From contig OX438744.1 of NCBI GenBank assembly GCA_949316235.1, forward strand, positions 31,182,778 through 31,246,777: 64,000 bases of DNA. Reading direction: 5' to 3'. Both the position numbers and the translations under genes were made by a program. Shown here one piece after another: positions 21,541 through 33,802 of this stretch. Below the pieces are notes generated by a model, which searched no databases, had not been told where the DNA came from, and saw only the letters and a program-made list of their open reading frames with translations. Positions within the stretch are counted from its first letter, which is position 1; each line of letters begins with the position of its first letter. The DNA comes from Oegoconia quadripuncta. Taxonomy: Eukaryota; Arthropoda; Insecta; Lepidoptera; Autostichidae.

Positions 21541-23340
21541 GGCTACAGAAGTATGTGAGTGGCCGCACTAAACAAAGCCAAGCGAATCAAGTTGGCACCT
21601 TGCTTGATTAAAAAATGTATTACTGTTTAATTTGACAGTAAAGCTAAGTTGATCAAAATACAAAAAATATTGTTTAATGGAATAAGAAGTTATTTAAAAA
21701 TTATAAATAAAAGTAAGTAAAGTGGCAAACCTGAGCAGCGAACTATAGGGTAGTGGCTGATGACCAGCAACAGACACATATAGAAGCAACCAACCAAGTT
21801 ACTGCTCATTCACGGGGTTGACTACCCAGAGAAGAATAAGCAAGAAAGTCAATGGCTCCTTTCAAATACTAGGTGTTAGGTAGTATTACAGTTTGTGACT
21901 GGACCAAACAAAAAAAAAATAAGCAGACTGAATTTCTTATTTTTTCAATTTCGTTCACACTCAGAGAATCTTGTGAACAGATAAGTTTAACATACCTCCA
22001 ACTAATTAGAAATTTAATTTTGAAATCTACCTGACTATTAAAAAAAAACCTGGCGGCCCTCAAAATAATTTCCAAACGTTTCCCAGTGATCAGTTTTCGA
22101 GTTTTATGTGAACATAAAATGTGTTGATGAAGACAGTATGGGACTTTTTTAGTGTGTCCATAAATACCGACTCTCTGACCTGACGTTTATTGCGAATGGA
22201 GGACTTCTAAATGTTGTTTTGAGAATGCCTAAATGTTTTAAGATATGTCTTACTTATTCTTGGATATTAGATAATCAATTTGTTCGTCATTGTCATATCC
22301 ATTAGTGACAATAAATGCCTGATTCATCGCGCAACCCATAACACTTCAGGTTGTCACATCTGGCTGGAGGCTGACTAATGCTGTGCTTCACTAAACCTAG
22401 GTACTATGATTGGACTTGCTGTACCTGGTTACAGTACAGTTGTGACCTTCCCAGCCCGCCTATGCCCAGCTGGGTCGAGTCACGAGGTATATATTTACAG
22501 AATGAGGCGGGACAGCTATGGCCAGGGTCAAAAAAGAAAAAAAAAACGATTAAAAATAACAGTGTTAGAATGAGACTGAGTTAAATCTGGAAATCAATGT
22601 GCCAAAAAAAGGATCCGCCAGTTCATCAGCCAGTCAGTTAGTTTAAAATTTCGAATTTGAACTACAATAACCCAAACCCACCAATGAGTATCAGCTCAAA
22701 AGAACGACACCGTTTCACAGTAAAATACAAGATTGCATTTTTTTATATAATAGATGTTTCCCACAGCTACGCCCGCGTCAAGTTAGTGTCTGAACAAAGT
22801 GCTAAACATCCAAATCCGCTATTCAACCGTTACGGTATGATTGACAAACATCCATTACGAATGTATTACATATTTATGAGTGGGATTAGTTTGACAGTCG
22901 TAATAAGGTCTCGGCTTCGTTTCAAGAGCTGTTAAATTCCACTGCTCTGTTTACATATTTCAATACACAAAAAACTTATAGCCTAGTGTAATATCTTACG
23001 AAAAATTAGAGTACACAATTTGTTTTTACACGATCAACCCAGCAATAAAATGTTGCTCGCATTTAAGCTCCAAGTCTCTATTCCTATATGTAATTGTATT
23101 GATATTTTGCTTGGCAATCGGCCAGCATGTAATATGGGAGCTGAATTTGCGGTCGGAATTAAGTATTCATTCATTGCTATAAATCTTTTCTTATTCATAA
23201 ACCGGCAACTAGAGCTGGAATGGCTTGGTTCAGCATGCCCCCGTTCGTTCCACTTGGAACATAAAACACGTCGGCTATATAAGACATTCAATTCCCTTTG
23301 TAATAATATTCGGTGCAATGCAACCTATTTGGCAGTGCAA
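21541..23340. other. Unassigned sequence
   Basis: About 1.8 kb with no recognised repeat or exon. The overlapping open frames at 22657-22935 and 23020-23352 have no recognisable domain. Confidence 0.4.
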
Positions 23341-23349
23341 CATTGCATG

Positions 23350-23650
23350 TAGACTAGGGCGGATGAGGCGCGGGGGGAGACGACGGCGATTTCAGCTGAA
23401 ATATGGTGACTAGACGGCCGTTACCCCGCTGTGACGATGTTCCAGATGCCTTTAATTACGCGACCGAATGGTGTAGGGTGGTGATGCGGTGTATTTAAAG
23501 CGCGTGCGCTGGACACTCACGGCGGCCGCGTCACCGGCGCGTGCGTCACTCCATAAACGCGAATAGAAAACTGGTGACCCTCGGACGTGGATGACGCCAG
23601 CCGCTATGCGTGACGGGCTCACGTTACTCGATTGTATAGTGAAAGTATGA
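23350..23650 (+). promoter_or_regulatory. GC-rich patch with a TATA-like box
   Basis: TATTTAAAG at 23492-23500 sits in a GC-rich, CpG-containing stretch (GGCGGCCGCGTCACCGGCGC downstream). A start about 26-30 bases downstream (around 23518-23522) would fit TATA spacing, but the initiator is weak. No coding exon follows. Inference only. Confidence 0.3.
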
Positions 23651-24292
23651 CAGACGCCACTGGAATTTTTCCCGTCATATTTTTAACAGAAACTATGACA
23701 CGTTGGCAACATAAATTAAAAGTTAACACATGGTAACACTAATAAGAGATAGGTCGTATTTGATATATGGAATATGGAATGGAAGAAAAATGTGTTATGT
23801 CTTATGCTTAGAGGATTTTATCAGGAAATCGCTGGTACCTCTCTAGTCTACATAGGCGTGATTTTAGTGTATATAATGTTAGCGGCACGTGACTGTTTCT
23901 GACATTTCTACTGGACAAACGAAATTTGATCCATTGTTATCACTAGAATCGAAAAGAACGCTTCGCGAAAATCGTTTAAGGGGTCGTCGGAAGGAAATAT
24001 ATGTCAGTGTCCAAGGACCTAAGTGGATAAAAGAATGCCCTTCGGCTCCGCAAGAAAAGGCCGGGTGACAAATGAGGTCTTTCATCTGGGAACACATAAA
24101 AAACCGGTTTACTGACAACCATCCTGCGTTTATAGCTTATTATAAAGCATCAAAGGGTTCCCCTCCGTCTTTTAAGTTTCAAGTTTTATGTCTTTCATTT
24201 TGGGTTAAGTTTGATTATGTATGTTCAAAGAAGATTCATTATATTTACTACGATTTTAAACACAAATTACTTACAAGTTACAGCTAGTCTTG
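23651..24292. other. Unassigned sequence
   Basis: No feature recognised. Confidence 0.4.
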
Positions 24293-24520
24293 ATGTTATT
24301 TATTTATTTATATAGAAATCACACAGCATATAATTACATTTATAAACATTTCTTAAAATTTTTAGAGCCAAATTTATAGAGATTTCTAATTTACAATTTA
24401 AATGTTAACCGGTGCTCAGCTAACTGTGATAGTAAATAAGCTAAAAACTAAGGCATTGCTTTACAGCATTTATGTGTATGTGTGAGTGAGAGAGTGTAGA
24501 ATGTGGTTGGAGTGTAATAA
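24293..24520 (-). mobile_element. LINE 3' UTR fragment
   Basis: Resembles the 3' UTR at 10885-11200: AAATCACACAGCATATAATT, AGAGCCAAATTTATAGAGAT and TGTGAGTGAGAGAGTGTAGA in the same order. No coding part is left. Confidence 0.5.
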
Positions 24521-24978
24521 ACAAATACCTGTTATGAAGCATGTCTTTCATCTCTCGCAGTTACCCGGGTCCGTTTTATTAGATATCGTATTTATATTTC
24601 TCATTTTTCTATTCTTTTTACAATTTCTTTCTTACTTATGAACCCATCTTTTCTTTGGTCATCCATGCTTTCAAGGTTGACTAGTTCCTTCGTTTCGCTT
24701 GATTGGTTAGTGCAATATACTTCCTATTGTACGTTCGACCACTCACCTCCATTGTAAACGGGTCTTATTGCGGAAACTTCACACCAGTCTGTTTAAAATT
24801 CACAAGTTAGGGTGTTCCAACGTCGATTGTCGATGATTGCGGCACATAAAACACGTCAAGCGACAATAGATCGTTGTGCATTTGTATATCGATCAACCTT
24901 CAATCGAGTTATGGTTTACAAATTGACGTTGAATGCCCCGATCGATCAATGTGCAATCGATGACTGATCAGTTTGGTG
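24521..24978. other. Unassigned sequence
   Basis: AT-rich. Nearly inverted ATCGAT-type words between 24820 and 24965 give local palindromes; nothing identifiable. Confidence 0.35.
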
Positions 24979-25190
24979 TCATCATCATCATATCAGCCAC
25001 AGGACGTCCACGATTGACATAGGCCTCCCCCATAGAGAGCGACCGATTGGAAGCGGACTGCATCCAGTGACTTCCCGCGATCTTCATCAGGTTGTTCGTC
25101 CACCAGGACGTCCTACGCTGCGCTAGCCGGTGCGTGGTCTCCACTCGAGATCTTTAATACCCCACCGACCATAAGTTCTTCGAGCTATGT
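24979..25190 (-). pseudogene. LINE ORF C-terminal remnant (endonuclease/RT type)
   Basis: Minus-strand translation gives HIARRTYGRWGIKDLEWRPR, then TG-stop-RSVGRP, then in another frame TNNLMKIAGSHWMQSASN and MGEAYVNRGRP. This is the recognisable C-terminus (…GRWG-x-K-V-L-E-W-R-P-R-T-G … W-M-Q-A-A … E-A-Y-V-Q-Q-W) of a LINE very common in Lepidoptera. One stop codon and one frameshift show it is dead. It lies directly downstream of a different LINE end (25185-25445) on the same strand. Confidence 0.8.
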
Positions 25191-25445
25191 GTCCTTGTCA
25201 CCACCCGGCTCCGCTTGGTAGGGGGGAGAAGATGGGCATTCGCTCTTCTCCGGATCCCAGCTCTCCTGCCGCGGATGGGCTGAGAGGAGGAATCGGCCTC
25301 CCTCTCTCCGCCGCTCCTTCTGAGAGATCACGCACTCGCAGAAAGAGAGGACCGCTTTCCACGACCTCTCGTTGGCGACCATAGCCTTGACTACGGTCGG
25401 CAACGAGAGGTCGTCCCCTACCGCTGCAACGAGGTCGCCGCGCAC
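25185..25445 (-). pseudogene. R1-like LINE ORF C-terminal remnant
   Basis: An 86-codon minus-strand frame: GDLVAAVGDDLSLPTVVKAM, then SWKAVLSFCECVISQKERRR. The pattern VGDDLSLP…V…M…SW.A…FCE.V…QKE.…R is typical of the very C-terminus of R1-type LINE polymerases in moths. The high GC content contrasts with the flanks and suits a relatively young, 5'-truncated insertion. All catalytic parts are missing. Confidence 0.7.
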
Positions 25446-25954
25446 CCTTGCCCAGGCTGGGATTGAGTTTTATATAATACTATCATATTACATAAAACTC
25501 AATCAATAAAACAACACTATATAGATAACTATATCCAATGAAATTCAGCGATATTTTAAGAATTAGTGTCATTCTCTTATCTCGCCTCGTAATTGCTGTT
25601 GTGTGAATGAGTGGCAGTTGACCTGACAGTTGGGTCAGGAGTCATCGTGGCGTCAATTCATTCTACTGTAGTTGTAGGTTCATCACTTGAACACCAATTT
25701 ACATATAAATGAGCTCTTTATTATCTGAAATTATGTAAGCTATCCGTAATTATAACCTGATTTTTAACAACGATGTTCCTTTCTAAATTCAGCTTAATTA
25801 GTAGTAATGTGGAGAGAAAATTGTTATTTTCTAATTTATGATCGTTGTGAGGTTATTTTAGACAAGAGGTAAAGACAATATCCTTCAATACTAGAAATGC
25901 GTCATTTGAAGGCTCCACTGAAAACCAGCGTTGTAGTGAACCGCTACAACCAGC
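25446..25954. other. Unassigned sequence
   Basis: Contains the imperfect pair GAGTTTTATATAATACTATC / CATATTACATAAAACTCAAT at 25464-25504. Nothing else recognised. Confidence 0.4.
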
Positions 25955-26107
25955 ATGGGAGACCTTTTTGACTCCACCTTGCGACACCGACAATTAGATG
26001 GCAAACACAATGTTATTTTTTGCATGTGTCTCGACTGTGTATAATATTTGTACCTGATTGTTTGTGTCATGAGATGGGTTTAAATAAATGTTTTTTTCTT
26101 TCTTTCA
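25955..26107 (+). mobile_element. Retrotransposon 3' tail with (CTTT)n
   Basis: GGGTTTAAATAAATGTTTTT is followed by CTTTCTTTC. Poly(A) signal plus simple repeat, as at 12290. The 5' limit is uncertain. Confidence 0.45.
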
Positions 26108-26207
26108 AAATTTTTACTTCACTAGTTGTACGCTACAACTTTCATTGTTTGATTTTATGATAATCTACACTGTCTTTAATCATGTAATGCGATTAAAGTT
26201 CATTGTT

Positions 26208-26288
26208 ACCCCTAGCGGGATTTGAAACCGCAACCGTTGGTTTCGAAGGCAGCGTCACCACACTATATACCAATCGATCGTTCAATCA
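26208..26288 (-). mobile_element. SINE-C head fragment
   Basis: Reversed tRNA-like head only: CCCCTAGCGGGATTTGAAAC, CGCAACCGTTGGTTTCG, ACCAATCGATCG. Box B is mutated. Confidence 0.7.
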
Positions 26289-26689
26289 CATAAAAGAGCA
26301 TGGCGCGATTTGCATCGCGTTCTTTAGTAGGATTTTGTTTTATTCACCACTCACATTTTGTTCACACATGTATTAAGATTTAGTTTACCTCGTGATGTTT
26401 TCTTTCAACGCAGGAAACAAACTGCGCTAATACTTGATGAGCTCTACATAACCAGAAATTCGGACCACTAATGCGCGCTTTGCTACTTGAGCGCAAATAT
26501 AGGTCGGAGGTGGGCCTTACACAAAAGGGGTCGCACCAAATGAAGCTATTTTATCTATTAGGTAACTTGTTTTGGAAAGGTATCGCAAATGAGTAAGTTG
26601 CTCATCTGGTGGAATGCTTAGCGTTAGCGAATTTTTAAGTAAATACTTCTACCAGTAATTTCACTGGCTCTTTTATCATTCACTGGCTT
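26289..26689. other. Unassigned sequence
   Basis: Nothing recognised. Confidence 0.4.
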
Positions 26690-26901
26690 TCCGCCCACGA
26701 CTTCGTCCGCGTGGAAGATTTTATCAAAATCGGTTCAGCAAAAAAAATTACCTATTATGTTAATCCAGGCCCTAATCTATCTCCCATCTACCCATCAAAT
26801 TTCATCCAAATCCGTCCAGCCGTTTAGGCGTGAAGAGGTGACAAACATACATACAGACATACACACACACAAACTTTCGCATTTATAATATTAGTTGGGA
26901 T
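26690..26901 (-). mobile_element. Repeat K copy
   Basis: Inverse of 9131-9340. It begins with TTTCCGCCCACGACTTCGTC and ends with AACTTTCGCATTTATAATAT. ATCCGTCCAGCCGTTTAGGC is shared with the 4713 copy. Confidence 0.7.
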
Positions 26902-26992
26902 AGTAGAATTACTTTTTATTGCACAATTATAAATGTAAAGGGGGTATAATAAAAGATATTAACAAAAACATACTAAAAAAGAGGAAAAAAAA
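26902..26992 (-). mobile_element. Short LINE tail fragment
   Basis: ACTTTTTATTGCACAATTAT resembles the reversed tail at 1810. Weak. Confidence 0.35.
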
Positions 26993-27233
26993 GGTTGGTG
27001 GTAGAGCATTTTAAATGTCCGCCTGGCTAGCTACCACCATCTTATCTAAATCTGCCGCCAAGCAGCAATGTTAATAGCATTGTCGTGTTCCGGTTGTCAG
27101 AGATAAGATAGCCAGTCCCCCAAATGTTTTGGGGTTTCCGGGTCAGTACGCTTCCATATTCGACCTCATCTTCACTTAACATCAGGTGTGATTGAGGTCA
27201 AGTACCAACCCGTTATGCATAAAAAAAAAAAAA
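26993..27233 (+). mobile_element. SINE-A, 5' truncated
   Basis: Starts in the body at GGTTGGTGGTAGAGCATTTT and is complete to CCCGTTATGCATAAAAAAAA with a long A-run. The tRNA-like head is missing, as expected for incomplete reverse transcription. Confidence 0.85.
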
Positions 27234-27902
27234 AGAGCCCCGGAACATTATGTTCACGGTAGAACACATGTTCCAGGTCAGACTAGTGGCGTTGCCATGT
27301 TGTATGGCCAGATTTATGCTGTCCAAGTAGCTGTCAACCCTCTGATCACGCGATACTTCTACGCGACGCCCCCACGGCCCCATGATCTCTACCCCAAAGG
27401 GCAGAAATAGTAGAATACATGTTGTAATAGCTTGGAACATGCAGAAATAAAAGACAGAGCAGAGAAGAAGAAGAAACTTTATGGTACTATTATGGTAGTT
27501 TTCATTCCAACTCTGTTTACTTCACGAACTGCAATAGGCTGTCGACTTGAAGTTTACTACATACATCACAGTCAAAAAAAATGGAACCCGTTATGTGGGT
27601 AAAATTTTAAAAGTAAAGCAACACTGTCGTATTGCTTTTGACTTATGGCCGAAAACGTGTGAAAAGAAAAAGCTACAACAAAGTTCACAAACCGAATAAT
27701 CTATTAATAAAAATGAAATCTATTAATAAATAATTTTTGTGCTACAAGTATTTCAGGAAAAAAACAACAATGAGAGAAATCCGTAAAAAAACTTTTGCAA
27801 ACTTGCGATTGTTTTGCGATCCCCAAAATAAACTTTATGAAATTAATGTTGAGGACACCTGCGGAGATTACGTATTGTCTCACATCGGTAAATTAATATA
27901 AT
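27234..27902. other. Unassigned sequence
   Basis: Open frames at 27192-27440 overlap the SINE tail and look like chance. Confidence 0.4.
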
Positions 27903-28188
27903 CATCATCATCAGTCCGTAAACATCCCACTGCAGGGATATAGGCATTCCCTCGTATATGAGGGAGTAAGGGCCGTAGTACGCCACGCTGGCCCCCATGC
28001 TGGTTGGGGACCACACAATTTTTATTTCTCAGGCATGCAGGTTCTTTCACCGTTTAAGAGCAGTCGGATAAATGCACATAAGTAATTTAATTAAATTTAA
28101 AAACTCATTGGTACATGGCCTGCCTGGGAATCGAACCGAACCTCCCAAATTGGGATCCGCGTCTTAACCGCTGAGCCACCGACGGTCC
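27903..28188 (-). mobile_element. SINE-D, full length
   Basis: Minus-strand head GGACCGTCGGTGGCTCAGCG, then body with GGCAGGCCATGTACCAATGA. The 3' region includes the inverted word CCTCGTATATGAGGGAG, followed by an ATC trinucleotide tail. Same layout as 56318-56586. Confidence 0.85.
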
Positions 28189-28968
28189 TTATTATATAAT
28201 GCTTTCTTATTTTATGCAAAAAATTGCAGTTTATTTATTTACACTATAAGTAACTGTCACCTTTTCACGTTTAAACCTCTGAACCGATAGTATTAATAAA
28301 TGGTGGACAGGTATGCTGGGATCTGGAGAAGGACACGGGCTACTATACGGGATAACAATAGGATTGGAAAAATCTGGACTATGGATTATAGGAATGTTTA
28401 ATTGCAATATAAAATAATGAAAATGAGCTAAAAAACACGTTGACAACACACAAATAACAATAAAAAAAAACCAGAGGAATGTTTATAGATATAAAAAGCA
28501 CAAAAAGAAAATAAATACGTACACAAAAGGATGCAAGGGGTTTTGCAACAGCTAGTGACTTCTGTGATACAGTAATTCACGCGTCGCTTTTCACTTGTCC
28601 GATTTTGTTTCTCATAATAAATAAATTCTTGGAATGACATTCATGCAACTTAATGACGTGCACTATAAAAACAGTAATGAACAAAAGTAGAGCACGTTTC
28701 AACATTTCTTTCTTTGCATCGCATGGGGCTCACGATTCATTGACTTGCGTTCCTAGTCGTACAGAAGTCGGTGCCAGTGGAGCGTGTGCCAAGTTCTACG
28801 ATAGACGGCGCTTAATTACTTTAGAACCCCTTGTGACGTCCTCTAACTGCACAGTTAAAGCTAAATTTAACTATAGTTTGTGGTTACTGTTTGGCTTATG
28901 GTTAGTAAACTTTTTGAGTTGGTATTTGTGTTGGTATTTGGAATAATGTTTCAAGTAGAGGTGACAAC
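28189..28968. other. Unassigned sequence
   Basis: No recognised feature; the 97-codon frame at 28653-28946 has no domain I know. Confidence 0.4.
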
Positions 28969-28969
28969 T

Positions 28970-29490
28970 GCCTCGTCAATGTGTGCCACGTTCAATCTCG
29001 TATTTCCAAACAGAATATTACTTTAGTTAGCAAGTGTCGTTTTGCTGTCTGACATCCTATTTCGTTTCCACGAAACCCCCGGAACACGACGCCTTTCAGC
29101 AAGATGTCCTCCTTTGTGAAGGTGTTCAGATGGCGAGCGGGACAAGCGCTACAAATGTTTAAAAATGCAAGTATTGCCTGAAGTCCAGCAAGTCCATCTT
29201 CGCAAGGTATTGGGCTTCTGTTAGATGCAGTCCACCACATCCACACTTGCGGGACAGAAAGAGCGCCCTCCTGAGTGTTGCAGAAGGAAGTTGGGTTCTG
29301 TCTGTGCGGTACCGACTTCCTTCAGCGTGTTTAGTGAAACCCTCGCCATCCACCCGGACGTCATCAGCTGGCGGCTGATGTTTTTTAGGCCATTGATAAG
29401 ATGGTTCTCGGTTTCAAATATTATCAAAGAGCCAAGTAAATGGGCATGTCACCAGGTGGAAAATGATTATTACTGTCGATGACATCTTGT
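28970..29490 (-). other. Coding-like block of unknown origin
   Basis: GC is above the surroundings and three overlapping minus-strand frames (84, 64 and 68 codons) stay open across it. One holds a Cys-rich stretch (CGCGGLHLTEAQYL). It could be a frameshifted remnant of a retroelement, but I cannot match any family. Confidence 0.25.
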
Positions 29491-31170
29491 AACCTCCCAG
29501 AGATACGAGTTATAAGGTCAGTATAGGGTCACAGAACGCGATGCATATCACCCTGAGAGACGGAATACTTCCTAGTCTGTAATTTCACTAGCTCTCGTAC
29601 TCTTCACACCTGAATACTTATAAAATCCTCCATTTCTGTACGAAATATTCACCCAAATAATAGTAGTAGGATGACAAGTCGAAATATCTTTGTAAGCTGT
29701 CGGGAATGATATCGGATCGGAGATGATAGGTATGTTAGATTTAGACTGACGATAAGTCCCTAGGTCATATGGACGAACAGGTTGAACGATGACATTTTCT
29801 TTCTCCTCATCTCAATAGATATGTTGGAAACATTAATGTTCTTTTATTTTCTCGTGTTGTCATAAATGTATATAAATAGAATTATAGTAATAATACTGTT
29901 ATCCGCCATTATCGCCTACGTGTTCGGGATTTAACCCCGATACAGGTCCTTCGAGCCGGATCTGAACCAACAACCTATCATCTCAACCACATAGACTTTC
30001 GCTGAACATAGGCCTCCTTAGGACTGCCGTCATAAATGGTTTGTATCTATGTATGTCCACCGGATTTTATTATGTGTTCTGAACTTTAAAGTAATGATAG
30101 TATTCCAATTGGTATGTGACGTGTTTGTTTCGTATTCGCTTAGGTATTTTATTACAACTAAATTTAGTATTATGCGTTCACCATTGCCGAAACGACGCGT
30201 TTTATATTCAATGATAGCTACACCTCCGCCATCATTAATATTTATAAGGACAACAATAAGTGCGACAGGGACAGGCAGTTGATTATTAACGCAAGAACGC
30301 AGTAGGGTTGCCGGAATCAGACTTCATATTCCGGGGAATTAAAGTCAAGTGCGAGTAGGACCAACTGAGGGTTCCGTAAGTTACTTAAATGATGAAATTA
30401 ATAAAAACCGCAGAAAGTTTGTTACTTGGTAACTCCACATACAAAAATTATTGTTATAAGTCTAACAGCATAAGCTTTTTTTGGTTAATGTGCAAGAAAC
30501 TAATGACAACTTGTCTATGTAATTGAATCAAGTAAAATATGGAATTATGATGATATACGTTTGTTGAAAATAGCATAACAGCAGACCCAATCATAATAAA
30601 AATAAACCATAAGAAACCCCTCGGTTATTAAATAGTCTGGTATTACTGGAATAGGTCTGCGCGGCGTTTTGTGTATAAATTTTGATGTAGTGTTGAAACC
30701 GGCCGGTGTCTGGTGCGTAGGAGTGTTCTCTCTGACTCATGCGCAAATAGGCGGTCCAACAATAAGTAATTATCGGCGCACACGCAGGGCCGACGCGGTT
30801 TATATTGTATTCACAATATTACCCCACCGTGCTGATTATTGGCTTCCGCATAGTTTTTGTGTAACAAAATTATGAAGCTAACCAGTAGTACGGTTTTTTA
30901 TGAGACTGCCACTATATATTCTGAGGTTGTGTATATGTACATAGCAATATATTCTTCGACAATTACGTAACTCGTTTTTTAGCGTGTACGCACTAAATAA
31001 TCCTTTTTAAAAATATTCAAAGATGTTACAATGTATGTTAGATTACAGGGTTATGATTTGGGTAAATAGCTGACGTCGCTCATGCCATTTACCAGTGGTG
31101 TAAAGGTTTCTGCTTCTTGAACTGCAATGCTGAAGGCGGTTAGAAATCAGTTTCCGATTGACCGTAAACG
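29491..31170. other. Unassigned; possible LTR-element leader trace
   Basis: At 29948-29967, CCTTCGAGCCGGATCTGAAC resembles the leader just inside the 5' LTR of BEL/Pao elements in insects. No LTR, gag or pol was found around it. The rest has no recognised feature. Confidence 0.25.
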
Positions 31171-31427
31171 GGTACATTCATAACGTCACGAACTTTATCC
31201 CAAATGGGGTGGTCTTCCGGTTTCCAAACATTAAGAGTTTAAAGCTTGAACCAACATCCACGGTTCGCCTTTCGAAATATACAGAAATGTACTCGTGACA
31301 GGGGGTGGTGAACCCATCGCTGTTAAAACATGCAAATCTATAGACGTTTTTTGGTGGAAAGTCCCATAGTCGCCTTTTACGACACCCACGGGAAGAGACG
31401 GTTGGTTCTATTCTTTTTTCGTGCCGA
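31171..31427 (-). mobile_element. Repeat R, uninterrupted copy
   Basis: Reverse orientation: TAACGTCACGAACTTTATCC, CCACGGTTCGCCTTTCGAAA, TGCAAATCTATAGACG, GTCGCCTTTTACGACACCCA. Useful as the empty-site reference for the insertions at 6717 and 58656. Confidence 0.75.
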
Positions 31428-32298
31428 AACTAGGAACTGTAATGCCAGGATCGGATGTGACATTCGTGGATGAGCTTACGTGTTCAGACAATTTTTACAA
31501 TACAAATAGTATGGACAACCCGATGGAAAAAATGTAGATTCGTAAATGGTGTTTATTGCAAAATAATCCCGAAAATGAGGGCCAATTGAAGTTTTCTATA
31601 TTATGGCATTTCAGGCAGTTCTCATTTTGTATTTCTACAGGGTGTCCGCGATACAGATGTAGGTATTCTATGAGGAGTTACAATAGCTTTCCCTCAACGA
31701 ATAAAAACGATGACAAACACTCCAGGGATGTAATACCTCTAATAAAATATAATAGAATACCCTGCCCGATAGATAATGGTATCTGGTTCAACTAGTAATA
31801 GTTGAACAGTTATTTAATTAGTTACATGAAAAAGATGTTAACACACTGGATCACTATATTTTTTCACTACAATTTTCGAATTGGTTTAAACTTTAAAAGT
31901 TTCACACTTACCGCTAAAGTGTGCGCGTAGATCTATTTGTATTGTAACACCTCATAGAATTCTTATTATCCTGTACACTAGTATCATATAGGTACTAATA
32001 TTGTTAGAAAATATAATTATAGATACCTATTCACCTACCATAGGCGTGTTAGTAAAATTTATGAGAACAAAGTATTGTTTAATTCCAGTAGACCTTGGGC
32101 CTCAGACTAATCTATTGCCAAACAAAAAATATGGACATTAAACTCAGTAAATGTCCGAATGTTGAGTGTAACTTTTACTTCAATTTAACTTTACTAAATA
32201 ATAAGTATTTAAAAACCAAAAAACCCGACAGCATATTTTGTATTTTACGGACGCCATATTGGATGTTTTACTATAAAATGTATCCTATGACACTCCAG
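31428..32298. other. Unassigned sequence
   Basis: Nothing recognised. Confidence 0.4.
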
Positions 32299-32486
32299 TG
32301 TGCGAAGTGTGAGTTTTGTCGCGTTTTTAACTTTACCGTCGCGTTCGCGTTTACGAAGTCCCTATGAAAAAAATCGTTTTGCAAACTATCCGCTAGAGGC
32401 GCTGCACATTTCTCCATACAAATCGTCACGTAAACGTGAACGCGGTAGTAAAGTTAAGTCGAAACAAAACTCACACTCCGCCCTCA
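32299..32486. mobile_element. Palindromic MITE-like element
   Basis: Arms 32299-32355 and 32429-32486 are inverted: AGTGTGAGTTTTGTCGCG … TCGCGTTTACG versus CGTAAACGTGAACGCGG … AACAAAACTCACACT. About 57-bp arms, about 73-bp centre, no coding capacity. The target duplication is not clear. Confidence 0.7.
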
Positions 32487-33738
32487 GGTATCAAGACGAA
32501 TCTAACGACACCATGTACTTCGAAACCGGTCAAGCGGTTTAGGCTACTGGATGCGCCAAAGGAATGGACATACATACATACACTCGAAATACACTACCTT
32601 CCTTTCTTGGGCAGTCGGTTAAAAGGGACAGCTTATTTTTCGTGGATAAAGCGAAGCAACACGTGAAAATATTGGGATATCATCTCTGCAGACTTTAAGA
32701 AATTTGAAATATTTATCTACGCTTCGAGATGAAGATTTTCCTTTGTTAACAAAGGATCCATTAGGATAACCTTTGGGACCCGGTGAACCATAGTTATTCA
32801 AATTTTTAAAAATATAACTGGCATAGTTCGTGCGTAAAACGTATACCTAATAACAACAAGCCTCAAAATTTACCACTCCGAATAACCTGAATATATTAAA
32901 AATTGCCCGGTTCATCCAACTTCAAATGGTAACGCTTGGTTGGCATTATGACTTAACCTTCGAGCGCCTATTTTTGCGCGTAATGTGCGAATGCCCGAGT
33001 CAATAGCGCATCGTATCGGATGGTATAGTTTTATTTGTCGCGTCCCACGTGGGCTCATAACGAGAGGCCGGTCGAGGACGCCAGACCAGGTATTACATCA
33101 TTTGTGAGTTTTTTTTTTACTTGCCATGGTCTCGAGAGAATACTAAGTCTGTCTTGTCTGTCTGGCCGGGTACAATGCTTTGAAAATTATCGCCAACGCT
33201 ATACGGTATAGTTATTACAAAAATGTCAAGTGAGTGTCGGACATATCAACCTAGGTTCTGAATGTTATGATCGACAAAATTGTTAAAATTTTATTGTTCG
33301 AAGAGTGTTTAATTATTTATTTATAAGTCTGAGCATACAATTGTTAAGTGAAACCCTGCCCTTGACAATCATAATGTGCACCCCTTCGTGTGGCAACACT
33401 GCAGTGACATTACTACATGCTGGCAAACTAGGGTTGCCAACTCTCGCGGAATTCCGGGATGCTCCCGAAAAAAATGCAAGTGTAGTCGTACTGATCATAA
33501 CATTACGCAAGATCTTTTTATAGATATTTGGGGGTTAAGGGGTGGTTATTAGTCTGAGGCTACATCCTCGTAGTCCATCCCAGGCAACGGTTTCACCAGC
33601 TCCGCAGACCTGTTTCTTCAGTCTCCCGGCGCATGATTAGGTACATTTTTAAAAACTTGTCCAGCGGGGCCAGCACACCCCACAGTCTCTCTACAAAGAC
33701 ATCTCTCTCATTGTGTCTATCTTACTCGCATAAAGCAT
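32487..33738. other. Unassigned sequence
   Basis: No gene. GGGTTGCCAACTCTCGCGG at 33433 is one of several GTTGGCAAC-type words in the window. Confidence 0.35.
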
Positions 33739-33802
33739 GAACGTGATAGCAGGCCTCTATGTCGTGGAGTTGTAAAGAGACTAGGGGCCAGGCTAGCCTT
33801 GC
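33739..33802 (+). repeat. Dispersed repeat pair, copy 1
   Basis: GATAGCAGGC…, TTGTAAAGAGACTAGGGGCC and AGGCTAGCCTTGC recur at 35474-35532 in the same orientation. Probably a UTR of a degraded retroelement. Confidence 0.5.

Noticed and set aside
22744..22936. Possible exon in the 92-codon plus frame
   Set aside because: No splice acceptor/donor pair of quality and no recognisable protein.
23020..23352. 110-codon plus frame with a 94-codon opposite frame
   Set aside because: Mutual shadows with no recognisable domain or flanking splice signals.
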